Position numbers and translations under genes: made by a program. A stretch of DNA of 40,173 bases, taken from assembly GCA_900543155.1 (NCBI GenBank), contig UQQN01000008.1:1-40173 (forward strand), read 5' to 3'. The notes beneath the pieces were generated by a model. The model saw only the letters and a program-made list of their open reading frames with translations, did not search any database and was not told the origin of the DNA. This DNA comes from an uncultured Prevotella sp. GTDB taxonomy: Bacteria; Bacteroidota; Bacteroidia; Bacteroidales; Bacteroidaceae. Shown here one piece after another: positions 16,121 to 24,534 of the stretch (the stretch's first letter is position 1; the number at the start of each line of letters is the position of its first letter).

Positions 16121-16753
16121 ATGAAGAAAATTATCCTTTTCCTGATGCTCTTGCTGCCAAGCATGGCCTTTGCACAAAAGGCAAAAGAGGGTAGCGATAA
16201 ACATTACCTGGCTGGAGCTGTTCCCACAGTGAATGGTATGGTTCAGTTCGATAAGCAGTATTATGCGAAGAACAAGACGAAGGCTGCCATAATGGATTCT
16301 CTCAGAAATTTTATCCAAACGCAGCTTATTGATGGTCCCGACCAATTACCGCAAGCACGTATCACTGAAATCACTCCCGATAGTGGCATTATTGCTGCAA
16401 GCATCGAAGAGTATATGTACTTTAAGCGTACAAATTGGCAAATCCACCGCGTACATTTTTATTATCAGTTGATTTTTAAGGTAAAGGATGGTGAGTTTAC
16501 TGCTACTATGCGTAACTTGCACTATCGTTACGACCCTGAAGTTACTGCAGGTGATTTTGATGAAGATCGTCGTGCTGAGAAATGGATTACGGATGATGCT
16601 GCATTAACTAAGAATGGTACTAAATTGGCTCGTATCTCAGGCAAATTCCGTACACATACCATCGATCGCAAAAATGAAATTTTCCGCAATGCAGGTAGAG
16701 CTGTTGGCGTAAAATTTAGACGTAAGGTCGTTGAAGTAGACGACGAAGACTAA
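16121..16753 (+). CDS. DUF4468 domain-containing exported protein
   Basis: 210 residues. The signal peptide MKKIILFLMLLLPSMAFAQ has a likely cut after AFAQ. The mature part resembles DUF4468 proteins (Bacteroidetes, TBP-like fold, function unknown): VNGMVQFDKQYYAKNKTKAAIMDSL, then IEEYMYFKRTNWQIHRVHFYYQLIFKVKDG and MRNLHYRY. The ATG follows the third 73-bp repeat promoter; an ATG 66 bases earlier lies inside the repeat and is rejected. It is monocistronic, ended by a 21-pair hairpin. I cannot assign a function. Confidence 0.85.
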   Translation: MKKIILFLMLLLPSMAFAQKAKEGSDKHYLAGAVPTVNGMVQFDKQYYAKNKTKAAIMDSLRNFIQTQLIDGPDQLPQARITEITPDSGIIAASIEEYMYFKRTNWQIHRVHFYYQLIFKVKDGEFTATMRNLHYRYDPEVTAGDFDEDRRAEKWITDDAALTKNGTKLARISGKFRTHTIDRKNEIFRNAGRAVGVKFRRKVVEVDDED

Positions 16754-16773
16754 GAATTTATATTCAATAATGC

Positions 16774-16843
16774 CATGCGGCAATGAATTTAAATTGTGTA
16801 GCATCACAATATGCTTCATTTAAATTCATTGTCGCATGTTTTT
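16774..16843 (+). terminator. Terminator hairpin of the DUF4468 gene
   Basis: 21-base arms 16774-16794 and 16818-16838 pair fully with one G-U, followed by five T. It may also separate the convergent hemW transcript. Confidence 0.8.
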
Positions 16844-16893
16844 GCCGTAGTGTCTTCCCGTGTGGGAGCAAAATCACTAAAGATTATGGATTT

Positions 16894-18036
16894 TCAATTA
16901 TCCTCCCCTCTCATCAAGTCGCTCATAATATCATCACTCACCATAATGCTTTGTGGGCTGATGCGCAATGTTTCGTTTTCGTGAATAAGTTGTCCTGTTG
17001 CGATATATTTTTGAGCCGTATACATCAAGTTGTCATACCATTGTGTGGGGTAGAGCGATTGGATCTTTTTTAATGAAAGTCCTTTGCTTGTACGTAAAGA
17101 AACAAAAATTAGTTCGTCAAAGCGTTCAGACTCAGAGAGATGTTCTATTTGATGTGCAGCACAACCATTGCTCGTTACATAAGCTTTTAAATTGGGTGTA
17201 TTGAATCTGCGGTCTTTTCCGTCGTAAGAATGTGCCCCAGGTCCTACACCTAAATAGGGCGTACCATCCCAATAACCCGAATTATGTTTAGATTCATAGC
17301 CAGGCAATGCAAAATTAGAAATTTCGTAGTGCGTAAAACCATGTTGTTTTGCTTGTGTCATGAGCAGCTCATACTCCTTTACACAAACCTCCTCGTCGGC
17401 TACCACCAATTCTCCTGCTTGCACCTTTTGTGCCAACAACGTGTGTGCTTCAATGCTCAGCGCGTAGGAAGACAGATGTTTAATAGGCAGAGAAAAAGCC
17501 TTTTTTAAATCATTGGCAAAACTGCTGAGTGATTGTTGTGGCAACCCATATATAAGGTCGATACTCACATTGTGTATGCCTGCAGCATTCAGTTGTTTTA
17601 CAGCCATCTGAGCCTGTTGTGCACTATGCCGGCGGTTCAGCATTTTTAGAATCTTATCGTCGAAACTTTGTACCCCCAAACTCACCCTATTTACTCCCAA
17701 CTGTGCAAGTTGTGTGGCAAAGTCTAGGGTCACATCGTCGGGATTTGCTTCAAGGGTAATTTCAGCATCGTCATTCACTTCGTAATGCGTTTTGATGCAC
17801 TGCAAAATTTGTGCTATTTGTGCAATATGAAGTTGTGAGGGCGTACCTCCACCCAAATAGATGGTGCGTATTTGAGTATTGGGCAAGTACGTATTTCTGT
17901 ACTTTAACTCCTTACACACGTTTTCTACATACAGCGCTTTTGTGTCCTCGTTCATCAACGTAGAATAAAAGTCGCAATAAATGCAACGACTTGCACAAAA
18001 TGGCACGTGTACGTAAATCATATTTCCTTTATTCAT
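16894..18036 (-). CDS. hemW: Radical SAM protein HemW (heme chaperone, coproporphyrinogen oxidase-like)
   Basis: 380 residues from ATG 18036. The N-terminal IYVHVPFCASRCIYCDF holds the 4Fe-4S cysteines Cys14, Cys18 and Cys21 (Cx3Cx2C), followed by TIYLGGGTPSQL, EANPDDVT, GVNRVSLGVQSFDDKIL and SIDLIYGLPQQ. HemW-type proteins lack the extra Cys of true HemN and act as heme chaperones. The start is chosen because the upstream gene ends at 18042, five bases away; a longer reading to 18123 overlaps that gene. Last gene of a minus-strand cluster. Confidence 0.92.
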   Translation of the reverse strand: MNKGNMIYVHVPFCASRCIYCDFYSTLMNEDTKALYVENVCKELKYRNTYLPNTQIRTIYLGGGTPSQLHIAQIAQILQCIKTHYEVNDDAEITLEANPDDVTLDFATQLAQLGVNRVSLGVQSFDDKILKMLNRRHSAQQAQMAVKQLNAAGIHNVSIDLIYGLPQQSLSSFANDLKKAFSLPIKHLSSYALSIEAHTLLAQKVQAGELVVADEEVCVKEYELLMTQAKQHGFTHYEISNFALPGYESKHNSGYWDGTPYLGVGPGAHSYDGKDRRFNTPNLKAYVTSNGCAAHQIEHLSESERFDELIFVSLRTSKGLSLKKIQSLYPTQWYDNLMYTAQKYIATGQLIHENETLRISPQSIMVSDDIMSDLMRGEDN

Positions 18037-18041
18037 GCGTT

Positions 18042-18647
18042 TTAGTCTTCGCTTTTCAAGGTGGGGAGATGCAATTTGTAGTGAACAGCCAAAATGCGTG
18101 AGAGCATGACAAACGCGCCACAAGTAAGACCAGAAAAAATGTTGTTCATGCCCATTTTAAAGCAAACAAAATATGCTACACCACCAATTACACATGCCAA
18201 AGCATAAATTTCTTTGCGGAAGATAAGAGGAACTTCGTTAATAAAAACGTCACGAAAAACACCACCTCCAGCACCTGTCATGGTACCCATAATAATGGCT
18301 GTCCAAAAGGGAAATCCTGCAGCAAGGGTTTTTTCGATGCCTGTTACCGCAAAAAGTGCCAAACCAATGGTGTCGAAAAGGAACCAAGTATTCTCTTGTT
18401 TAACCAAGAATTTACGAAACATAATTACCCATATCAGGGCAAAGGCTGTACACAATAGATAGAAAGGGTTGGTCATCCAAAAAGGTGGTTGGCTCAACAT
18501 AAGGTCGCGCATCGTACCACCGCCAATGGCAGTAGTAAGGCCTACCACATAGGCACCAAAAAGGTCGAAGTGCTTGGCAGATGCCAAACGAATACCTGAA
18601 ATAGCAAATGCTAATGTACCGATGAAATCGAGAATTTGTACAAACAT
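18042..18647 (-). CDS. TRIC/YicG-family membrane protein (UPF0126)
   Basis: 201 residues with about six or seven hydrophobic segments. Two related halves are visible: AYVVGLTTAIGGGTMRDLML and AIIMGTMTGAGGGVFRDVFI, the Gly-rich repeats of the UPF0126/TRIC family. Bacterial members are proposed ion or glycine channels in the inner membrane. The gene sits directly in front of hemW (5 bases) and 83 bases after the dehydrogenase gene, so they are probably one operon. Transported species unknown. Confidence 0.9.
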   Translation of the reverse strand: MFVQILDFIGTLAFAISGIRLASAKHFDLFGAYVVGLTTAIGGGTMRDLMLSQPPFWMTNPFYLLCTAFALIWVIMFRKFLVKQENTWFLFDTIGLALFAVTGIEKTLAAGFPFWTAIIMGTMTGAGGGVFRDVFINEVPLIFRKEIYALACVIGGVAYFVCFKMGMNNIFSGLTCGAFVMLSRILAVHYKLHLPTLKSED

Positions 18648-18730
18648 GGATGTAAGGAGGATTGCATTGTTTAGAGAGGGGTAGAGAATGTTTTCTGCTA
18701 CTTACTGATTTAGTGCATATATTCTTACCC

Positions 18731-19684
18731 TCAGTTAACCACACTCTTGGGAGAGCCGTTGGCAAAAGCTTTAATATTGTCTGAAATAATTTGGCAAATA
18801 CGGTCGATGGTTTGTGCTGTCATCCAACCAATATGTGGTGTAACGTATGCGTTGGGTGCAGATAGAATAGGGCAGTCGGGCTGAGGAGGCTCTTGTGTGA
18901 GCACATCCGTGCAATAGGCACCCAAATTGCCATTCGTTAAAGCCGTGGCTACATCATATTCGTTAATCAGTCCGCCGCGTGCAGTATTTACCAAAATCAA
19001 GTTTTTGTTGGCTTTGTGCAATAATTTCGCATTCACAAAAGCTTTATTATCCGCATTCAGCGGACAGTTCAAACTCACAATGTCGCAAGTGGCAAAAGCC
19101 TCTTCTAATTCTATTTTATGCACATCTTGTGGCAACTCACTTTCGGGTTTACTGCTCACAGCAAACAACTTAACTCCTAATGGACGCATCATGTCGGTTA
19201 GTGTTTTGCCGATATTTCCGAAACCCACTACTGCAAAACGTTTGCCTTCAAGGTCTAAGCGTGTACGACTCACATAACTAAAGTCCTTGCTTGCACACCA
19301 AGTGCCGTTTCTGTTCTCTTGCGTGTAGTACCCCACATGGTCGGCAGCTTCAAGAATCAGTGAAAGTGCCATCTGTGCCACAGCTCTTGTAGAATAATTA
19401 GCACAGTTACACACCGTGATGCCAAGTTCGCGTGCAGCCTTCACGTCTACCTTGTCGTAGCCTGTACCAGCCACACACACCAATTTTAGCTTAGGCAACA
19501 TGGCGAGGGTGTCAGCATTTAGCACTGTTTTATTTACTATTAAAGCCTCAGCCTCATAGCTTCGTTCAATAATTTGTGAGGCGTCAGTGCGTTCGTATAT
19601 CGTCAGATTGCCACACGCCTCAAGCGTCTTTATATTTTCTGCTGTAGCGTGCAAAGTGTGACCATCTAAAAACACAATATTCAT
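18731..19684 (-). CDS. D-2-hydroxyacid dehydrogenase (glycerate / hydroxypyruvate reductase type)
   Basis: 317 residues from ATG 19684 (MNIVFLDGHTLHA). NAD-binding VGFGNIGKTL sits mid-protein; active-site residues are the Arg in NTARGGLINE, the Glu in DVLTQEPP and the His in TPHIGWMT. Family members reduce 2-keto acids such as hydroxypyruvate to the D-hydroxy acid in the cytoplasm. An ATG six bases upstream (19690) is possible but sits too close to the AAGAAG sequence. It lies 14 bases after the T9SS plug gene. The substrate is inferred from similarity to Bacteroidales glycerate dehydrogenases. Confidence 0.88.
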   Translation of the reverse strand: MNIVFLDGHTLHATAENIKTLEACGNLTIYERTDASQIIERSYEAEALIVNKTVLNADTLAMLPKLKLVCVAGTGYDKVDVKAARELGITVCNCANYSTRAVAQMALSLILEAADHVGYYTQENRNGTWCASKDFSYVSRTRLDLEGKRFAVVGFGNIGKTLTDMMRPLGVKLFAVSSKPESELPQDVHKIELEEAFATCDIVSLNCPLNADNKAFVNAKLLHKANKNLILVNTARGGLINEYDVATALTNGNLGAYCTDVLTQEPPQPDCPILSAPNAYVTPHIGWMTAQTIDRICQIISDNIKAFANGSPKSVVN

Positions 19685-19698
19685 TGCCATTCTTCTTT

Positions 19699-20964
19699 TT
19701 ATTTCTTGTATTTTGGGGTTACACATCCCACTAATTGCCAATAGCGACTCCCCGTGGGACGATAATACACCAAAATATCATATTCGTTTTCCGTTTGAAA
19801 ATAGTTGCCTTCAATGGGCATCGTGCCTCCAACTTGTGGATTGCTTTTATCGGCACACAGATAAAGATAATTGTAATATCCGCACTTCATTAAAATGTTC
19901 GCTTCATAACAAGCATCTGCATGATTATAGTGCATCTTATATTGTGGTGCCATCCCCAAGGATGTCCATTGTCCTGAAACATACACCTCCTTACCTTCAG
20001 GTAGTTGGGGCGAGTCAAGCACAAAGTGCGTCATCACGTAGTCTGCTTGTGTATCGGCATCGCCAGCTCCTTCATATCGCACCACACTCTGACCGTTTCG
20101 GTCTTCGTCATACAGATAGTTGCGACGTGGATAGTCTGTTTGCAGTGTATAATGATAATAAGGGTCGAACCATCTCACGCTTTCACCGTGCATACCAGGG
20201 TAGCGTGTAGAGAGAATTTCCATTTTGCGATACTCATTGCCCGCATCAAAAATCAGTCCGCGCGAATGTTCCCACAACAACACATTGCCATTTTGTGCAG
20301 TGAAGGGCACATCCTTAGCCATGTTGTCAAAACGACGGTTCTGCATAACGAGTGTTTTAATCTCGCTTTGTGCATCACGCACCACCAAGTTGCTACAGTC
20401 CACCTTCAATTCTATTTGTTGGTGTGTACCATTCCAATCTACTTCCGTATTGGTCGTTGCTGAAGGATATATGCCTACTTTTGTGTCAACTACCGCAAAA
20501 TACGTTTGCAGCACCACCACTTCTTCATCCTCCTCGTTTTCAGTCGATACCGTTAATCGGTAGTTGCCCGAAATCAGCGGACGCATATTGGTGTTTGGGA
20601 TGCTAAATGCGTAGTGCGTATATTGCACCGTGGTGTTTTCGCTTGGTTCGTAATTTGTTATCACCACTTGGTCGTCTGTAGTGCGCACATAGTCGCTCTC
20701 AAAGAGTTCGGTCGTAGGGTTTCCCTCCACGTCACAATGCTCTATTTTGTAAGTGTAGCGTTGATATTCGTGTGTCAAGTCGTCAAAACTCACTTCGAGT
20801 TTCTCGTTGCTATTAAGTTTCAACACCGGGAAACGACTTGCGTCACCATCTATCGTCATACGTAGCGTACGCAAGTTTGCCGCCATCTTTGTGGTGCGCC
20901 CAGGTTGTCCCATTCCATATATTGAAACAAGAAAAAACAAAATACTAAATAAAAACTTGACCAT
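19699..20964 (-). CDS. Type IX secretion system plug protein (DUF5103)
   Basis: 421 residues. The signal peptide MVKFLFSILFFLVSIYGMGQ exports it. The N-terminal beta-sandwich region (DDLTHEYQRYTYKIEHCDVEG), the middle WDPYYHY-like segment RWFDPYYHYTLQTDYPRRNYLYDEDRNG and the C-terminal YVSGQWTSLGMAPQYKMHYN with CGYYNYLYLCAD match the DUF5103 family. Known members plug the SprA translocon on its periplasmic side. No other T9SS gene is nearby, as is usual for this dispersed system. It is part of the close minus-strand cluster from the fucosidase to hemW. Confidence 0.88.
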   Translation of the reverse strand: MVKFLFSILFFLVSIYGMGQPGRTTKMAANLRTLRMTIDGDASRFPVLKLNSNEKLEVSFDDLTHEYQRYTYKIEHCDVEGNPTTELFESDYVRTTDDQVVITNYEPSENTTVQYTHYAFSIPNTNMRPLISGNYRLTVSTENEEDEEVVVLQTYFAVVDTKVGIYPSATTNTEVDWNGTHQQIELKVDCSNLVVRDAQSEIKTLVMQNRRFDNMAKDVPFTAQNGNVLLWEHSRGLIFDAGNEYRKMEILSTRYPGMHGESVRWFDPYYHYTLQTDYPRRNYLYDEDRNGQSVVRYEGAGDADTQADYVMTHFVLDSPQLPEGKEVYVSGQWTSLGMAPQYKMHYNHADACYEANILMKCGYYNYLYLCADKSNPQVGGTMPIEGNYFQTENEYDILVYYRPTGSRYWQLVGCVTPKYKK

Positions 20965-21031
20965 GTGGTGCTTCTTTTTTAATATAGGGGGGAGGAAATT
21001 GCCTCCCCTCTTTCAAGGAAAAAATTGGGTT

Positions 21032-22369
21032 TTATCCTTTCACTTTTAGCTTAATAATGTAGTCGACCATGCCATCTTCCATATCAGGAAGGATAAACAC
21101 CGTCTTTTTCTTTTTCTTATCGTAGCTAAAAGAAATGTTTTTACCTGTAAAGAAAGACTTTGCGTTTACTACTTTCATTTGGGCAGGTATAGTCACCGCG
21201 ATATTCTTCTGTGCAGCATCATTCAGTACGTGCAAATACAGCGTGTCGCCCTTTCGTGTGCTCACAACGCCTTCGCCTACGTTTACACCGCCAGCCTTTG
21301 TGCCATAAATAGTCTCAGCGGCGCTACCATTAAGCCATTCGCCCATTTTTTTCAGCCTTGTCAAAGCTGCTTCAGGCAAGTTTCCATCAGGCTGAGGCCC
21401 AATGTTTATTAGCAAATTGGCACCCTTCGAGGCAGCACGTATAAGCATACGCAACAATACTTTCGACGACTTGTAGTTTTGGTCCTTCACCTTATATCCC
21501 CACATGCCGTTCATGGTCTCACAGGTTTCAAGTGGCAGTTGACTCACACTCTGTCCTGAAAGACCTGCCTTGTTTTCGCCAGGAAGATCACGTTCAAACA
21601 TTTGCATATCTTCGCCAGGGTAGGGGGTGATATGGTGATTGTTGCCAATAATGCAACCAGGCTGCAAACTGTGAATCATTGCATATTGCTCAGGTAGTTG
21701 CCAGTTAAAAGGTTTTTTATCTGCTCCATGGTCCCAATATCCATCAAACCAAATACCGTCCACCTTGCCATATTGTGTCAATAACTCCTTTAGCTGCGCA
21801 TTCATAAAGTTGTAATACGAAGTCCAATTAGCCTTATTAGGGTCCTTTCCTGTATTTTTACCCGTAAAGCCCATAGGATAGTCATCGCGTGTCCAGTCAA
21901 TGTGCGAATAATACAAGTGCAGTCCAATGCCCTGTTTGTGGCATTCGTCTGCCAACTGCTTTACGATGTCCTTGCCATAGGGCGTATGCATAATGTTGTA
22001 GTCGCTTTGTTGTGTGTTCCACATCGAAAAACCATCATGGTGTCTTGTTGTGAAACAAATATATTTTGCCCCAGCGTCTTTGAAAGCTTTAACCCACTTG
22101 TGTGCGTCAAAGTCGTGCGGATAAAAGGCATTTGCAGCCTTTGCATATTCATAACGATCGATACCTGCATCTTGCATATACCATTCGCCTTGACCAAAAA
22201 GGCTGTAAATGCCCCAATGTAAAAAAATGCCGAATTTGGCATCTTGAAATTCAGCACGGGCCTTTAAGTTTTCGGCACTCGGTGTGTACGTCTCGTTTTG
22301 TGCAAAAAGCGAGTTGCTACTCTGTATTGCCAATAGCAATAACAGGCTAAAAAGGAAAGATTTCTTCAT
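21032..22369 (-). CDS. GH29 alpha-L-fucosidase
   Basis: 445 residues. The signal peptide MKKSFLFSLLLLLAIQSSNSLFAQ places it in the periplasm or on the surface. GH29 landmarks: FGIFLHWGIYSLFGQGEWYM, FTTRHHDGFSMW, and the nucleophile Asp209 in GIWFDGYWDHG, followed by WGYKVKDQNYKSS and NLLINIGPQPDGNLP. It is a single catalytic domain with a short C-terminal beta region (about residues 350-445) and no added binding module. It releases terminal L-fucose from host or plant glycans. First gene of the cluster leading to the T9SS plug (67 bases apart); a TATTTTTG box lies just upstream. Confidence 0.93.
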   Translation of the reverse strand: MKKSFLFSLLLLLAIQSSNSLFAQNETYTPSAENLKARAEFQDAKFGIFLHWGIYSLFGQGEWYMQDAGIDRYEYAKAANAFYPHDFDAHKWVKAFKDAGAKYICFTTRHHDGFSMWNTQQSDYNIMHTPYGKDIVKQLADECHKQGIGLHLYYSHIDWTRDDYPMGFTGKNTGKDPNKANWTSYYNFMNAQLKELLTQYGKVDGIWFDGYWDHGADKKPFNWQLPEQYAMIHSLQPGCIIGNNHHITPYPGEDMQMFERDLPGENKAGLSGQSVSQLPLETCETMNGMWGYKVKDQNYKSSKVLLRMLIRAASKGANLLINIGPQPDGNLPEAALTRLKKMGEWLNGSAAETIYGTKAGGVNVGEGVVSTRKGDTLYLHVLNDAAQKNIAVTIPAQMKVVNAKSFFTGKNISFSYDKKKKKTVFILPDMEDGMVDYIIKLKVKG

Positions 22370-22388
22370 AGATAGTGTATTTTACGAG

Positions 22389-22396
22389 CAAAAATA
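22389..22396 (-). promoter_or_regulatory. Probable -7 box of the fucosidase gene
   Basis: TATTTTTG on the minus strand, 19 bases before the ATG. The best TTG partner is only 16 bases upstream, so support is partial. Confidence 0.45.
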
Positions 22397-22439
22397 CATT
22401 TTTTTAGTCATACAACATCGTTATCCCTCGAAAAAGTTG

Positions 22440-22447
22440 TAACTTCG
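22440..22447 (+). promoter_or_regulatory. Probable -7 box of rnpB
   Basis: TAACTTCG, one base off TAnnTTTG, ten bases before the inferred RNA 5' end. No TTTG partner found. Confidence 0.4.
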
Positions 22448-22456
22448 CGTTCACAT

Positions 22457-22918
22457 AAGAATCAGTTGGCTGGCTTGTCGTGTGCATTCGTGGCGATTGT
22501 GCTGTTTTTTTACCAAAAACGCACAACCCTCCCATTGCAGTGCAGGAGGAAAGTCCGGGCAACACAGAGCATTCTGCTTCTTAATGGGAAGTCGTCCGCA
22601 AGGGTGAACCAGTGTAGAAGAAAATAACCGCCCTACGCCATTAGGTGTTTAGGGTAAGGGTGAGAAGGTAAGGTAAGAGCTTACCAGCCATGTGGTGACA
22701 TGTGGGCTGTACACGTCAGAAGTTGAAAGTTCATGTATACCAACGTCAGAGGGCTGCTCGTCCGAGATAATTGTATTTTGCTACAACACGTTGGAGGGTA
22801 GAACGATAGAGCACGTCGGCGACGGCGGGCGCGGATAAATGACAAGCACTACGCATTATTTTATATAATTGCGTAAGTACAGAACCCGGCTTATAGGCCG
22901 ACTGATTCTTTTTTTATA
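22457..22918 (+). ncRNA. rnpB: RNase P RNA, type A
   Basis: Catalytic RNA that removes tRNA 5' leaders. The conserved GAGGAAAGTCCGGGC lies at about 22546-22560, with ACAGAGCA just after it. The 3' CAGAACCCGGCTTATAGGCC lies at 22880-22899. P1 is formed by AAGAATCAGTTGGC (22457-22470) with GCCGACTGATTCTT near 22897-22910, followed by seven T that end transcription. Boundaries are set by P1 and may be off by a few bases. Confidence 0.95.
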
Positions 22919-23034
22919 TATAGACAAAGCATAATTAAATCTTTTCACCAGAATTTTTTCCATGAATCCGTATTCGCCCTTTTTCCTATAGGAGGGCAAT
23001 TTTATATTTTACATTATACATTATCCCTCTAGCC

Positions 23035-24075
23035 ATGCCTGCCAATAAAAACGCTCTTATTCGTTATAAAACCATCGACAATTGCTTGCGCAATCCTTAT
23101 CGTCGTTGGACACTCGATGATCTTGTCAACGCCTGTTCTGATGCCCTCTACGATTGCGAAGGCATTACAAAGGGTGTATCTGTTAGAACCGTACAAGCCG
23201 ACATTCAAATGATGCGCTCCGACAAGTTGGGCTATAATGCGCCCATCGAAGTCTACGACCACAAATATTATCGTTATTCTGATCGCAATTATAGTATTAC
23301 GGATATGCCCCTTTCACAAAACGACTACGAGGTGATGAAAGAGGCCGTCGACCTTTTGCGCCAACTACAGGACTTCGACCACTTTGCTGAAATGAATGAT
23401 GTGGTCAGCCGATTGCAAGACAAACTTGCTGTCACGCAAAAACAGCGTCAACCCATTGTGCATTTTGATAGCGTACCCAATCTAAAAGGATTAAAACTGC
23501 TCAATCCTCTTTATAACTACATTGCGCGTAAACAAACGCTACGCATCGTTTATCAGTCGTTTTCTGCACGCCAGCCACAGGAGTATCACATTTATCCCTA
23601 TCTTCTCAAAGAGTTTCGCAACCGTTGGTTCTTATATTGTTCAAAAACGGCAGATATGTTCCTCTATAATTTTGCGCTCGACCGCATTGTCAGCGTCGAA
23701 CCCATAGACGAACCCTATCGCGAAAATCCACATTTCGACGCATCGCATTTCTTCGACGATTTAATTGGGGTGAGCAAAAATATTGACGCTCATCCCATCC
23801 CCATTCGTATTTGGGCAACAAGAGAACAAAGTCAATATATCTTAACCAAACCCATACATAGATCGCAACAACTTATCAGTAGTAACTCTCAAGATGGCAG
23901 TTGTATTTTTCAAATTGATGTTGTCGAGAATTTCGAGTTTTATTCCGTCATAATGAGTTATGGTCCTGGTGTAAAAATCCTTTCTCCCCAATCTGTTGTA
24001 AAACGCATGAAAGAGCAACTTCGCCAATTTGTTGCAAATTATGAACCCTTAGATGACAGTGAGGGTGAAGGGTAA
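23035..24075 (+). CDS. WYL-domain transcriptional regulator
   Basis: 346 residues. The N-terminal third is a winged-helix-like DNA-binding domain (YKTIDNCLRNPYRRWTLDDLV, then VSVRTVQADIQMMRS). Residues about 175-240 form the WYL sensor domain: LRIVYQSFSARQPQEYHIYPYLLKEFRNRWFLYC. A C-terminal WCX-like part ends in SPQSVVKRMKEQLRQF. WYL proteins bind nucleic acid or small ligands and often regulate damage responses or defence genes. Here there is no defence gene beside it: the neighbours are rnpB and, after 460 bases, galE. Target unknown. Confidence 0.85.
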   Translation: MPANKNALIRYKTIDNCLRNPYRRWTLDDLVNACSDALYDCEGITKGVSVRTVQADIQMMRSDKLGYNAPIEVYDHKYYRYSDRNYSITDMPLSQNDYEVMKEAVDLLRQLQDFDHFAEMNDVVSRLQDKLAVTQKQRQPIVHFDSVPNLKGLKLLNPLYNYIARKQTLRIVYQSFSARQPQEYHIYPYLLKEFRNRWFLYCSKTADMFLYNFALDRIVSVEPIDEPYRENPHFDASHFFDDLIGVSKNIDAHPIPIRIWATREQSQYILTKPIHRSQQLISSNSQDGSCIFQIDVVENFEFYSVIMSYGPGVKILSPQSVVKRMKEQLRQFVANYEPLDDSEGEG

Positions 24076-24083
24076 ATACAAAA

Positions 24084-24200
24084 AGTGACTAATGACCGAG
24101 TGACTTTTATCTATGGAGCTAACTTAATGCGTTAGTTATCAACACATTACACATTCTAAAAGGGTCACTTCTTAGGTCGCTTTTTAGGTGTTTGGTCACT
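24084..24200 (-). repeat. TGAC/GTCA repeat cluster, degenerate copy B
   Basis: GTGAC-type words at 24085-24104 face GTCAC-type words at 24163-24200. Between them, at about 24132-24144, GTTAGTTATCAACAC is the reverse complement of GTGTTGATAACTAAC, resembling the GTGTTGATAATCAAC centre of the hairpin at 39894-39952. Pairing is much weaker than in copies A and C. Confidence 0.55.
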
Positions 24201-24257
24201 TTTACCCAAGTCGCTTTTTTGAAACTATAAAAACCTCGTTTTTGCGACAGTAGAAAA

Positions 24258-24287
24258 TCCGATGACATCCCGATATCATACCGAAGG
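24258..24287 (-). repeat. 30-base dispersed repeat, copy 2 (inverted)
   Basis: Reverse complement matches 9359-9388 at 28 of 30 bases. Confidence 0.8.
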
Positions 24288-24489
24288 ATCGCCATAGCAA
24301 AAATGAAGGGCTGCGTGTCGTTTTGATTACTCCATATTTTATGCTGTAAGTTTACTTTTGCTTGCCTCATAAATATGACAAAGGGTAGGGGGTAGATTTA
24401 AAAGCCTTTGAGGCATGCTTTTAGGCATAGACATAGTGCTTTGTGAAAATATTTCTTCTATAATATTTTTATAAACCATAAAAAATCTA

Positions 24490-24497
24490 TACTTTTG
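24490..24497 (+). promoter_or_regulatory. -7 box of galE
   Basis: TACTTTTG, fitting TAnnTTTG, 37 bases before the ATG. The upstream element is not clear. Confidence 0.6.
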
Positions 24498-24534
24498 CAC
24501 TAACGAATACTCATCAAACAAATCATTAAGTCTC

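Larger units (their letters stand above)
24076..24489. other. Gene-free stretch with degenerate repeats
   Basis: Contains a TGAC/GTCA repeat cluster at 24084-24200 and the inverted copy of the 30-base repeat at 24258-24287. An 83-codon minus-strand reading frame across it is not credible because it is made of the repeat itself. Nothing else is supported. Confidence 0.6.

Noticed and set aside
23035..24075. WYL regulator as a marker of a defence island
   Set aside because: Neighbours are rnpB and galE; no nuclease, toxin, reverse transcriptase or other defence gene is nearby.
24119..24370. 83-codon minus-strand reading frame before galE
   Set aside because: It covers the TGAC/GTCA cluster and the 30-base repeat; openness is likely chance within repeat DNA.
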